DNA from: Chloroflexota bacterium
Lineage (GTDB): Bacteria > Chloroflexota > Anaerolineae > Anaerolineales > Villigracilaceae
NCBI GenBank assembly: GCA_021796315.1
Contig: JAJYOH010000443.1
Location: 1-5,306, forward strand
DNA: 5,306 nucleotides
Direction of reading: 5' to 3'
The translations under genes and the position numbers were made by a program. Position 1 is the stretch's first letter. Each line of letters opens with the position of its first letter. Positions 1-4,992 of the stretch are shown one piece after another. Under the pieces are notes generated by a model. The model was not told the DNA's origin. It worked only from the letters and a program-made list of their open reading frames with translations, and ran no database searches.

Positions 1-4
1 AATA

Positions 5-1333
5 ATGCGCACGGTGCGCGTCCGCAACGACCAGACAACCGGTTTGCTGGCGCGTCTTTTATCTGTCATTTCAGATTCGGGAGGCACGGTCGGTAATATT
101 GACCTGTTGACCGAGACATCCCGCTCTGTAGTCCGCGATATTACGATCTATGCGGACGACATTGAACATATTGATAAGGTCGTCAATGCCATGGCGGCCA
201 ATCCCGGCACCAAGATCCTGCAGGTGCGTGACGAGGTGCTGGAGCTTCATCAAAAGGGAAAGATCGCCATCCGCTCGCGCTTCCTGATCGATTCACTGGC
301 GACCCTGCGGCTGGTCTATACACCCGGTGTGGCAGAAGTGTGTCTCAGGATTGCCAGGGACCCCTCGATGGCGCGTTTGTATACCAGCACGAGTCACATG
401 GTTGCCATCGTCACTGACGGGACGGCCGTGCTTGGCCTCGGCGACATCGGTCCGCTGGCCGCGATGCCCGTGATGGAAGGCAAAGCCATGTTGATGGAAA
501 CATTGGTCGGTCTTTCGGGGATTCCGATTTTGCTGAACACCAAGGATCCCGAAGAAATCATTGCAACGGTTGCCCACATCGCGCCAACATTCGCTGCCAT
601 CCAACTCGAAGATATTTCCGCACCGCGCTGTTTTGAAATTGAAGAACGATTGCAAAAGATGCTGGATATTCCGGTCATGCACGACGACCAGCATGGCACG
701 GCGGTGGTTGCAACGGCGGCCTTGACGAATGCCTGCCGTCAAACCAACACCGATATGAAGAAAGTGGTCATCGGGCAGATCGGCTTGGGCGCGGCAGGTT
801 ATGCAATTGCCAAAATGTTGATGCGCCTGACGGGCAACGCAGTATTGGGTACGGATTTGTCAGCAGAGGCGATCAGGCATTTCGAGGCGGCAGGCGGCCA
901 GGGATCCAGCCTGAACGAAGTGATGGAAAAATCCAATATCGTGATCGCCACCACGGGCGTGGAGGGTCTTATCAAGCCTGAGATGGTCCGCAAAGGTCAG
1001 ATCATTTTGGCGCTGTCGAATCCAAACGCTGAGATCGATCCCGATCTGGCTTTGGCGTGCGGGGCGGCATTTGCAGCAGATGGCAAAATGGTCAACAATG
1101 TACTTGGCTTTCCCGGCATCTTTCGCGGAGCGGTGGATGCCAATGCAACGCATATCACGCATGAGATGCTGGTGGCCGCCGCACAAACGATTGCGGATAT
1201 GACCCCGCCCGGCGAGCTGGTGCCCAGTCCGTTGGATAAGGCAGTGCATCGCGCCGTGGCGCGCGCTGTGGCAACGACGGCTATTTCACAAGGCGTTGCC
1301 CGCGCGGATTATGTGCCGTATGCAGAAGAGTAG
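5..1333 (+). CDS. NAD-dependent malic enzyme with N-terminal ACT domain (5' end probably outside window)
   Basis: Malic enzyme: oxidative decarboxylation of malate to pyruvate and CO2 in the cytoplasm, linking the TCA cycle to pyruvate. Numbering from the ATG at 5, residues 1-75 form an ACT-type regulatory domain (TVRVRNDQTTGLLARLLSVI start, then a GNIDLL turn). The catalytic part follows: YTPGVAE with the likely catalytic Tyr105, MEGKAML with Lys160, metal ligands Glu202/Asp203 in QLEDISAPR and Asp227/Asp228 in HDDQHGT. The Rossmann segment GQIGLGAAG (257-265) ends its second strand in Asp284 (GTDLS), which by family rule favours NAD over NADP. The C-terminal VNNVLGFPGIFRGA block is intact. 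The frame is open to the window edge (codon 2-4 is Ile), the ACT domain starts at once, and no ribosome site can be seen, so the true start is probably upstream. ACT domains usually bind small effectors, often amino acids; the effector here is unknown. Family is certain; cofactor choice is inferred. Confidence 0.93.
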   Translation: MRTVRVRNDQTTGLLARLLSVISDSGGTVGNIDLLTETSRSVVRDITIYADDIEHIDKVVNAMAANPGTKILQVRDEVLELHQKGKIAIRSRFLIDSLATLRLVYTPGVAEVCLRIARDPSMARLYTSTSHMVAIVTDGTAVLGLGDIGPLAAMPVMEGKAMLMETLVGLSGIPILLNTKDPEEIIATVAHIAPTFAAIQLEDISAPRCFEIEERLQKMLDIPVMHDDQHGTAVVATAALTNACRQTNTDMKKVVIGQIGLGAAGYAIAKMLMRLTGNAVLGTDLSAEAIRHFEAAGGQGSSLNEVMEKSNIVIATTGVEGLIKPEMVRKGQIILALSNPNAEIDPDLALACGAAFAADGKMVNNVLGFPGIFRGAVDANATHITHEMLVAAAQTIADMTPPGELVPSPLDKAVHRAVARAVATTAISQGVARADYVPYAEE

Positions 1334-1479
1334 AAGATGGATGATTGTCTGCGCCCGCGGCACTATGTTTTTTTTCTCTGCGTCTTAGTGGTGGGTTTCT
1401 TTCTGATGCAAAGGAGTCTTCCAAATTTCAGCACACTCAGCTTGATATGGTCTTTTCAAAACCCGCCTGAAAGGATGGG
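1334..1479. other. Intergenic region after malic enzyme: T-run, possible weak terminator, doubtful small ORF
   Basis: This spacer precedes the promoter of the zinc-ribbon gene. A run of eight T (1367-1374) follows a GC-rich patch (1350-1363), but the only stem I can form there is GCC/GGC with a 3-nt loop, so an intrinsic terminator for malic enzyme is doubtful. A 48-codon ORF (ATG 1337, TGA 1481-1483) starts 3 nt after the malic enzyme stop and would encode a hydrophobic stretch (HYVFFLCVLVVGFFLM). It has no clear ribosome site and much of the hydrophobicity comes from the T-run, so I do not call it a gene. Positions 1375-1404 (CTCTGCGTCTTAGTGGTG and following) resemble a kind of dispersed non-coding repeat seen in environmental bacteria; this is memory-based and unverified. 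Confidence 0.4.
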
Positions 1480-1508
1480 CTGAAACGAAACTAAAAATCG
1501 GCTATACT
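1480..1508 (+). promoter_or_regulatory. Sigma70-type promoter of the zinc-ribbon/HAD operon
   Basis: A -35-like CTGAAA (1480-1485, 4 of 6 consensus bases) is followed by exactly 17 bp and a -10 TATACT (1503-1508, 5 of 6). Transcription would begin near 1515 and give a leader of about 19 nt containing the ribosome site. This is the best-formed promoter in the window. It predicts that the zinc-ribbon gene is transcribed independently of the malic enzyme. Confidence 0.65.
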
Positions 1509-1522
1509 AGATATATCCACAC

Positions 1523-1528
1523 AAGGAG
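1523..1528 (+). promoter_or_regulatory. Shine-Dalgarno sequence of the zinc-ribbon gene
   Basis: AAGGAG lies 5 nt before the ATG at 1534 and fixes that start. It stands out because the HAD, MFS, HD and ECF sigma genes in this window all lack a recognisable site at the usual distance. Confidence 0.8.
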
Positions 1529-1533
1529 AAACC

Positions 1534-2172
1534 ATGAATCTACGTTGTATGTACTGTCAAACTCCTTTTACCCTGGGCATGAATGAAAAAATCGATGCGC
1601 TGCGGTTGATGCATACGGAAAATATGCACCACTATGACGCAGTTTGCCCGCGCTGCCGCCGCGCCAATTCGGTTTCACGCGAGCGCCTGGAGATGTTCAC
1701 GCCTGGATGGCAGCAGGCCATCGCCGCCCCGCCGCCGATCCCGCAGACCGAGACACCCCCAGCCGCGCCTGTCGCTCCGCCGCCGATCCTGCAGACCGAG
1801 ACGCCCGCAGCCGCGCCTGTCGCTCCGCCGCCGATCTCGCAGACCGAGACGCCCGCAGCCGCTCCTGCCCCGCTCGCGCCAAAAAGCGAGCCGACTCCTG
1901 CGCCTGTTGCTTCGCATTCAAAACAGAGACATGCACCGGCTGTAAAGACAGCCAAGAAGCGGTCCCTGGCCAAATCAGCCGCCAAGCCAAAGGCGACAGC
2001 CAAATTAGTTGGGAAGCCGAAGGCAAAAGCCAAACCGGCTGGAAAGCCGAAAGCGAAAGCCAAACCGGCTGGGAAGCCGAAGGCACAGGCCAAATCTTCC
2101 GTTAAGAAGAGCAAACCTGCCAAGTCAAAGCCGGTTGCAAAGAAATCCACGGCCAAAGCAAAAAAGAAGTAA
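1534..2172 (+). CDS. Zinc-ribbon protein with Pro/Ala repeats and histone H1-like Lys/Ala tail, function unknown
   Basis: 212 residues in three visible parts. Residues 1-60 contain two CxxC pairs (Cys5/Cys8 in RCMYCQ and Cys38/Cys41 in VCPRCR) flanking a His-containing helix-like stretch, which suggests a zinc ribbon. Residues 65-112 are three 16-residue repeats of the form APPPIxQTETPAAAPV, a likely flexible linker. Residues 130-212 hold 30 Lys and 2 Arg with no Asp or Glu, including four 10-residue units close to KPKAKAKPAG. Such tails occur in eukaryotic histone H1 and in bacterial H1-like or AlgP-type proteins, where they bind DNA or RNA without sequence preference. There is no signal peptide or membrane segment, so a cytoplasmic nucleic-acid-associated protein is the likely reading. 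The gene has its own promoter and a strong ribosome site, and the HAD gene follows after 10 nt. I do not recognise the family; coding is well supported, function is inferred. Confidence 0.82.
   Translation: MNLRCMYCQTPFTLGMNEKIDALRLMHTENMHHYDAVCPRCRRANSVSRERLEMFTPGWQQAIAAPPPIPQTETPPAAPVAPPPILQTETPAAAPVAPPPISQTETPAAAPAPLAPKSEPTPAPVASHSKQRHAPAVKTAKKRSLAKSAAKPKATAKLVGKPKAKAKPAGKPKAKAKPAGKPKAQAKSSVKKSKPAKSKPVAKKSTAKAKKK
1726..1869 (+). repeat. Three tandem 48-bp in-frame repeats
   Basis: Units 1726-1773, 1774-1821 and 1822-1869 each encode APPPIxQTETPxAAPx, with x = Pro, Leu or Ser at the sixth residue. They differ at only a few bases per unit, which points to recent duplication or homogenisation rather than mere compositional bias. 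Because the period is a multiple of three, copy-number change would keep the frame. Confidence 0.85.
1984..2103 (+). repeat. Four degenerate tandem 30-bp in-frame repeats
   Basis: Units start at 1984, 2014, 2044 and 2074 and encode KPKATAKLVG, KPKAKAKPAG, KPKAKAKPAG and KPKAQAKSSV. The two central units are identical in protein and nearly so in DNA; the outer ones have diverged. They form the core of the basic tail. Confidence 0.8.
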
Positions 2173-2182
2173 CAGCTGCTGC

Positions 2183-2782
2183 ATGTCCATTCGTGCTGTT
2201 TTCTTCGATCTGGGCGGAGTCATCCTTCGAACCGAATATCAGGCGCCCCGCGAGCATCTCGCGGAGCGCCTTAATCTGGCTTACGAAGATGTATACAAAG
2301 CCGTATTTGAAAGTGAGACCAGCCGCAAGGCATCGCTTGGAACCGTCAGCGAGGATGAACATTGGAGCGCGGTCGCGCGTAAATTGGGCCGTCCCGCGAC
2401 GGAAGCCAGCGCCATTCGCACCGAGTTCTTTGCCGGTGACGTGATCGACCGGGACCTGCTGGATTACATCCGCTCCCTGCGCCCGCAGTACACAACCGGG
2501 GTCATTTCCAATGCCTGGCCCAATATGCGCGCCTATGTCGTAGATAACAAGTTCGAGGATGCCTTCGACAGCCTGACGATCTCGGCGGAGGTGGGCGTGA
2601 TGAAACCTCAGCCAAAGATCTTTCAACTTGCGCTGGAGCGGGCCAAAGTCCAGGCAGGTGAGGCGGTCTTCGTCGACGATATGCTCGCCAACATCGAAGC
2701 CGCCGATGCACTCGGAATGCGCGGCATCCTGTTCCGTGACCCGCATGAAACCCTGGCCGAATTGAAGAATTTTCTGAAATGA
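2183..2782 (+). CDS. HAD-superfamily hydrolase (subfamily IA, YihX-like)
   Basis: 199-residue haloacid dehalogenase-like protein, probably a small-molecule phosphatase in the cytoplasm. Motif I is FFDLGGVIL with nucleophile Asp9; motif II Ser109 in GVISNAW; motif III Lys141 in VMKPQPKIF; motif IV Asp165/Asp166 in VFVDDMLANIEAA. Residues 15-95 form the helical cap of a C1-cap enzyme. The second Asp of the usual DxD is Gly11, as in the sugar-phosphatase YihX (DLGNV) and some epoxide-hydrolase-linked HADs, so chemistry may differ from classical phosphatases; the substrate cannot be read from sequence. The ATG at 2183 is chosen because motif I begins a few residues later; the frame stays open upstream only as a shadow of the Lys/Ala repeats. 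It lies 10 nt after the zinc-ribbon stop with no good ribosome site, so translational coupling is likely. A strong terminator follows. Confidence 0.92.
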   Translation: MSIRAVFFDLGGVILRTEYQAPREHLAERLNLAYEDVYKAVFESETSRKASLGTVSEDEHWSAVARKLGRPATEASAIRTEFFAGDVIDRDLLDYIRSLRPQYTTGVISNAWPNMRAYVVDNKFEDAFDSLTISAEVGVMKPQPKIFQLALERAKVQAGEAVFVDDMLANIEAADALGMRGILFRDPHETLAELKNFLK

Positions 2783-2806
2783 GCCAACACGGAAATCCCG
2801 GCAATG

Positions 2807-2840
2807 AAAACGGCGCAGACTTGACCCTGCGCCGTTTTTT
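2807..2840 (+). terminator. Rho-independent terminator of the zinc-ribbon/HAD operon
   Basis: A perfect GC-rich 8-bp stem CGGCGCAG (2811-2818) / CTGCGCCG (2827-2834), extended by four A-T pairs, encloses an 8-nt loop and runs into six T (2835-2840). It sits 24 nt after the HAD stop. It ends only 12 nt before the MFS start codon, so it separates the transporter from the operon upstream. Confidence 0.92.
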
Positions 2841-2852
2841 CCGTCCATTCGA

Positions 2853-4136
2853 ATGTTACAGAATCTCACGCAACATTATGTAGAACCCATCCGCAGTTTC
2901 AAACGCCCGGCGCGTTTGTTCCTGCTTATGACCATTTTGGATGGCGTGATCCTGAGCAGCTGGCAATTGTTCTTCAATTTCTATATGCTGCAAAGCGGTT
3001 ACACGCGCGACTTCCTGGGCCTGGTCAACTCGATGCCATCCGCCGCGGGATTGATCTTCGGCATTTTTGTCGGCCGCATCTCAGACCGCATTGGGCGCAA
3101 AGTATCCATCATCATTGGCATCAGCATGGCGAGCGTGTTCATGCTGGTGCAGATCACCTCCCGCCAACCGGTCATCATCACGGCATCCGCTTTTTTGACA
3201 GGCGTCTTCAACATGCTCTTCATCGTCAGCCAGGCGCCGCTGATGATGAAACTCTCGGACAAAGAGAATCGCACCATGCTCTTCAGCCTGAACTATGGTT
3301 TGCAAACCATAGCCGGAGCGGCGGGCAGTTTGTTCGCCGGTCAACTCCCGGCCCTTTTTGGGACGATGTTCCACGTTGACGCTCACAGCGCGGTAGCCTA
3401 TCAGGCAGTATTGATCTCAAGCATTTTGTTGGGAACAGTCTCCCTGATCCCGATGTGGATGATGGAAGAACCGCGCGCGACCGCGGAATCAAATTCGCTT
3501 CAACCCGGAATTTCAGCCGGGTTGCCGTTAAAAAAACCGGCGTCCACGCTCACGGCCCTAACCGTCAAAATGCTGATACCCCAAGTGCTGATCGGCTTCG
3601 GCGCGGCGATCCTGATCCCATATATGAATGTGTTCTTCAAAGAGAAGTTCGATATCAGTGATTCACTGCTGGGCTTGCTTTTTAGCCTGTCTTCATTGTT
3701 GATCGGCGTTGGAAGCATCCTCGCGCCGCGGCTTTCCACGCGCCTTGGTGGAAAAGTCAAAGCCGTGGTTACCACCCAATTTGGCAGTTTGGTCTTCCTG
3801 CTGTTGATCGGCTTCTCGCCACTCCTGTGGATTTCATCAGCGGCTTTCCTTTTGCGCACCGCGTTGATGAACATGTCCTCACCGCTGTATTCCGCCTTTT
3901 GCATGGAACATACGCCAGAACACCAGCAGGGATACGTAAACAGCATCTTAAATCTTTCATGGAATATCGGCTGGGCAGTCGGGCCATATATTTCAGGGAT
4001 CGTGCAGGAGCGATACGGCTTTGGTCCGTTATTTATTATGACCGCAATTTTGTATTCGTTAGCCATCGGAGTGAGTTGGAATTTCTTCGTCCGAATGGAA
4101 AGCCACTTGGATGTAGCGCAGGTCAAGCAGGCTTGA
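2853..4136 (+). CDS. Major facilitator superfamily (MFS) transporter
   Basis: 427-residue polytopic inner-membrane protein with about 12 hydrophobic helices (roughly 21-45, 54-75, 85-101, 106-126, 143-165, 183-203, 238-260, 270-291, 303-322, 325-346, 363-384, 390-412). The loop after helix 2 carries MFS motif A, GRISDRIGRK (74-83). The polar stretch 204-237 is the usual linker between the two six-helix halves. Near helix 11, GYVNSILNLSWNIGWAVGP is typical of drug/sugar-type MFS exporters, but the substrate cannot be told; multidrug efflux is only one option. The ATG at 2853 is the only start between the in-frame stop at 2805 and helix 1; it has no ribosome site and directly follows a terminator, so how it is expressed is unclear. 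It converges on the HD gene. Confidence 0.92.
   Translation: MLQNLTQHYVEPIRSFKRPARLFLLMTILDGVILSSWQLFFNFYMLQSGYTRDFLGLVNSMPSAAGLIFGIFVGRISDRIGRKVSIIIGISMASVFMLVQITSRQPVIITASAFLTGVFNMLFIVSQAPLMMKLSDKENRTMLFSLNYGLQTIAGAAGSLFAGQLPALFGTMFHVDAHSAVAYQAVLISSILLGTVSLIPMWMMEEPRATAESNSLQPGISAGLPLKKPASTLTALTVKMLIPQVLIGFGAAILIPYMNVFFKEKFDISDSLLGLLFSLSSLLIGVGSILAPRLSTRLGGKVKAVVTTQFGSLVFLLLIGFSPLLWISSAAFLLRTALMNMSSPLYSAFCMEHTPEHQQGYVNSILNLSWNIGWAVGPYISGIVQERYGFGPLFIMTAILYSLAIGVSWNFFVRMESHLDVAQVKQA
3293..3312. repeat. Perfect 20-bp palindrome inside the MFS gene
   Basis: CTATGGTTTG is followed immediately by its exact reverse complement with no spacer, within codons for YGLQTIA in helix 5. It could act as a dyad protein-binding site or a small hairpin, or be chance; nothing else in the sequence decides. 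Confidence 0.7.
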
Positions 4137-4158
4137 TCTTCATCAGCATGTTTAAAAC

Positions 4159-4192
4159 AAAATACCAGGTTCATAAAGAACCTGGTATTTTT
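4159..4192. terminator. Bidirectional rho-independent terminator between the MFS and HD genes
   Basis: A perfect 13-bp stem, AAAATACCAGGTT (4159-4171) with its complement at 4179-4191, encloses a 7-nt loop. The + strand ends in TTTTT (4188-4192); the - strand reads through the stem into a T-rich tract opposite 4153-4162. It starts 22 nt after the MFS stop and abuts the HD stop codon (4193-4195), so it can end both convergent transcripts. Confidence 0.93.
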
Positions 4193-4846
4193 CTATAAAT
4201 CCTTTCCATCCCATTCGCGCATGAACTGATCCAGAAACCCGAGCATGAGTTTATGCCGTTTCTCGGCGATCCGCTTCGCAGTCGACGTGTTCATGCGATC
4301 CTTGAGCAGAAGCAATTTTTCATGGAAATGATTTATGGCCGCACTCTGACTGTTCTTGTATTGCTCAAAGCTCTTGTGCAATTGCGGCGGACTATCCGGG
4401 TCATACATCATTCTGCCTTTAAAACCGCCATAAGCAAAGGCACGTCCCACGCCAATTGCTCCAATAGCATCCAGCCGGTCAGCATCCTGGACGATCATGC
4501 CCTCGATGGTGTTGATTTTGTTTTTCACGTCCGCTCCCTTAAATGAAAGGTGCATGATGATCTCGCATACATGGCGGGAGACTTCCGTGTCCACGCCGGA
4601 TTGCTCCAGCCACGCTTTGGCGCGGATCGGAGTCTCATCCCCAGCGGGATTGAACTTCCAATCGTCGAGATCGTGCAATAACGCCGCCAGTTGGACGACA
4701 AACGCGTCGGCTTTCTCGTGCTCGCAGATATTCAGCGCATTCTTCCAGACGCGATAAATATGCCACCAGTCGTGGCCTGAGCCATCATTCTGGAATTCCT
4801 GCCGGACATACTCTGCTGTCTGTTCGATAATTTCGTTTTGGGTCAT
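4193..4846 (-). CDS. HD-domain phosphohydrolase (YpgQ/YedJ-like)
   Basis: 217-residue metal-dependent HD-superfamily hydrolase, cytoplasmic. The N-terminal GSGHDWWHIYRVW (22-34) and LLHDLDDWKF (57-66) supply His29 and the His58-Asp59 pair. A later QDADRLDAIGAIGVGRAFAYGG segment (120-141) carries a further acidic metal ligand (Asp121 or Asp123) and is characteristic of the YpgQ/YedJ group; B. subtilis YpgQ is described as a nucleotide pyrophosphohydrolase. By family, hydrolysis of nucleotides or related phosphate esters is expected; the substrate here is inferred. Length matches the family. The ATG at 4846 has no ribosome site, but a TAAAAT -10-like box ends exactly 6 nt before it, suggesting a leaderless transcript. 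The gene is divergent from the ECF sigma gene and convergent with the MFS gene. Confidence 0.93.
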   Translation of the reverse strand: MTQNEIIEQTAEYVRQEFQNDGSGHDWWHIYRVWKNALNICEHEKADAFVVQLAALLHDLDDWKFNPAGDETPIRAKAWLEQSGVDTEVSRHVCEIIMHLSFKGADVKNKINTIEGMIVQDADRLDAIGAIGVGRAFAYGGFKGRMMYDPDSPPQLHKSFEQYKNSQSAAINHFHEKLLLLKDRMNTSTAKRIAEKRHKLMLGFLDQFMREWDGKDL

Positions 4847-4852
4847 CTGTCT

Positions 4853-4858
4853 ATTTTA
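4853..4858 (-). promoter_or_regulatory. Probable -10 box of the HD gene (leaderless start)
   Basis: On the - strand TAAAAT is followed by six bases and then the ATG, so a transcript starting 7 nt after the box would begin at the A of the start codon. No -35 is visible. A rival - strand promoter is TTGAGT (4922-4927), 17 bp, CATAAA (4899-4904), which would give a leader of about 45 nt with no ribosome site near the ATG. Confidence 0.45.
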
Positions 4859-4980
4859 CTGCCCCGCCTGCCATTCTGCCTTCCGAATTCCTCATCTTTT
4901 TATGATTGCAAACGGATACACACTCAAACGATAAGGACAGTTTTCAATCATCGATTAACGCACCTTTAACTGAAAACGTG

Positions 4981-4986
4981 TAAAAT
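4981..4986 (+). promoter_or_regulatory. Probable -10 box of the ECF sigma gene (leaderless start)
   Basis: TAAAAT is followed by six bases and then the GTG at 4993, so the expected transcription start falls on the start codon itself. No convincing -35 hexamer lies 16-18 bp upstream. The TAA within this box is also the in-frame stop that bounds the coding frame on its 5' side. Confidence 0.5.
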
Positions 4987-4992
4987 CATTTT

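Larger units (their letters stand above)
4847..4992. promoter_or_regulatory. Divergent control region between the HD and ECF sigma genes
   Basis: The 146-bp spacer holds the promoters of both genes. Beyond the two TAAAAT boxes it has an inverted pair GTTTTCA (4940-4946) / TGAAAAC (4971-4977), a near-direct repeat CAAACGGATA (4909-4918) / CAAACGATA (4925-4933) with 16-bp spacing, and the palindrome ATCGAT (4950-4955). Any of these could be operator sites; each is short enough to be chance. Confidence 0.45.

Noticed and set aside
293..742. 149-codon minus-strand ORF opposite the malic enzyme
   Set aside because: Antisense to the conserved catalytic core, Cys/His/Arg-rich without motif spacing; a shadow.
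1350..1374. Intrinsic terminator of malic enzyme
   Set aside because: The eight-T run is good but the preceding GC-rich bases form at most a 3-bp stem, so it is not called as a terminator.
1463..1480. Hairpin upstream of the zinc-ribbon promoter (CCCGCC / GGATGGG)
   Set aside because: The stem needs a wobble and a mismatch within seven pairs and has no T-run; too weak.
1632..2156. 174-codon minus-strand ORF opposite the zinc-ribbon gene
   Set aside because: Gly/Ala/Phe repeats are just the antisense reading of the tandem repeats; the + strand frame has a promoter, ribosome site and CxxC motifs.
2009..2182. 58-codon upstream extension of the HAD gene frame
   Set aside because: It overlaps the Lys/Ala repeats of the zinc-ribbon gene in another frame and is compositionally a shadow (Arg/Pro/Asn-rich); HAD motif I starts right after the ATG at 2183.
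2102..2869. 255-codon minus-strand ORF opposite the HAD gene
   Set aside because: It runs through the terminator and covers a well-motifed HAD gene; no recognisable domain, consistent with a GC-bias shadow.
3500..4174. 224-codon minus-strand ORF opposite the MFS gene
   Set aside because: It begins inside the bidirectional terminator stem, has no domain or membrane pattern, and lies antisense to clear transporter helices.
4901..4906. TATGAT as the -10 of the ECF sigma gene
   Set aside because: No -35 hexamer at 16-18 bp and it would give an 80-nt leader with no ribosome site; the TAAAAT at 4981 fits better.
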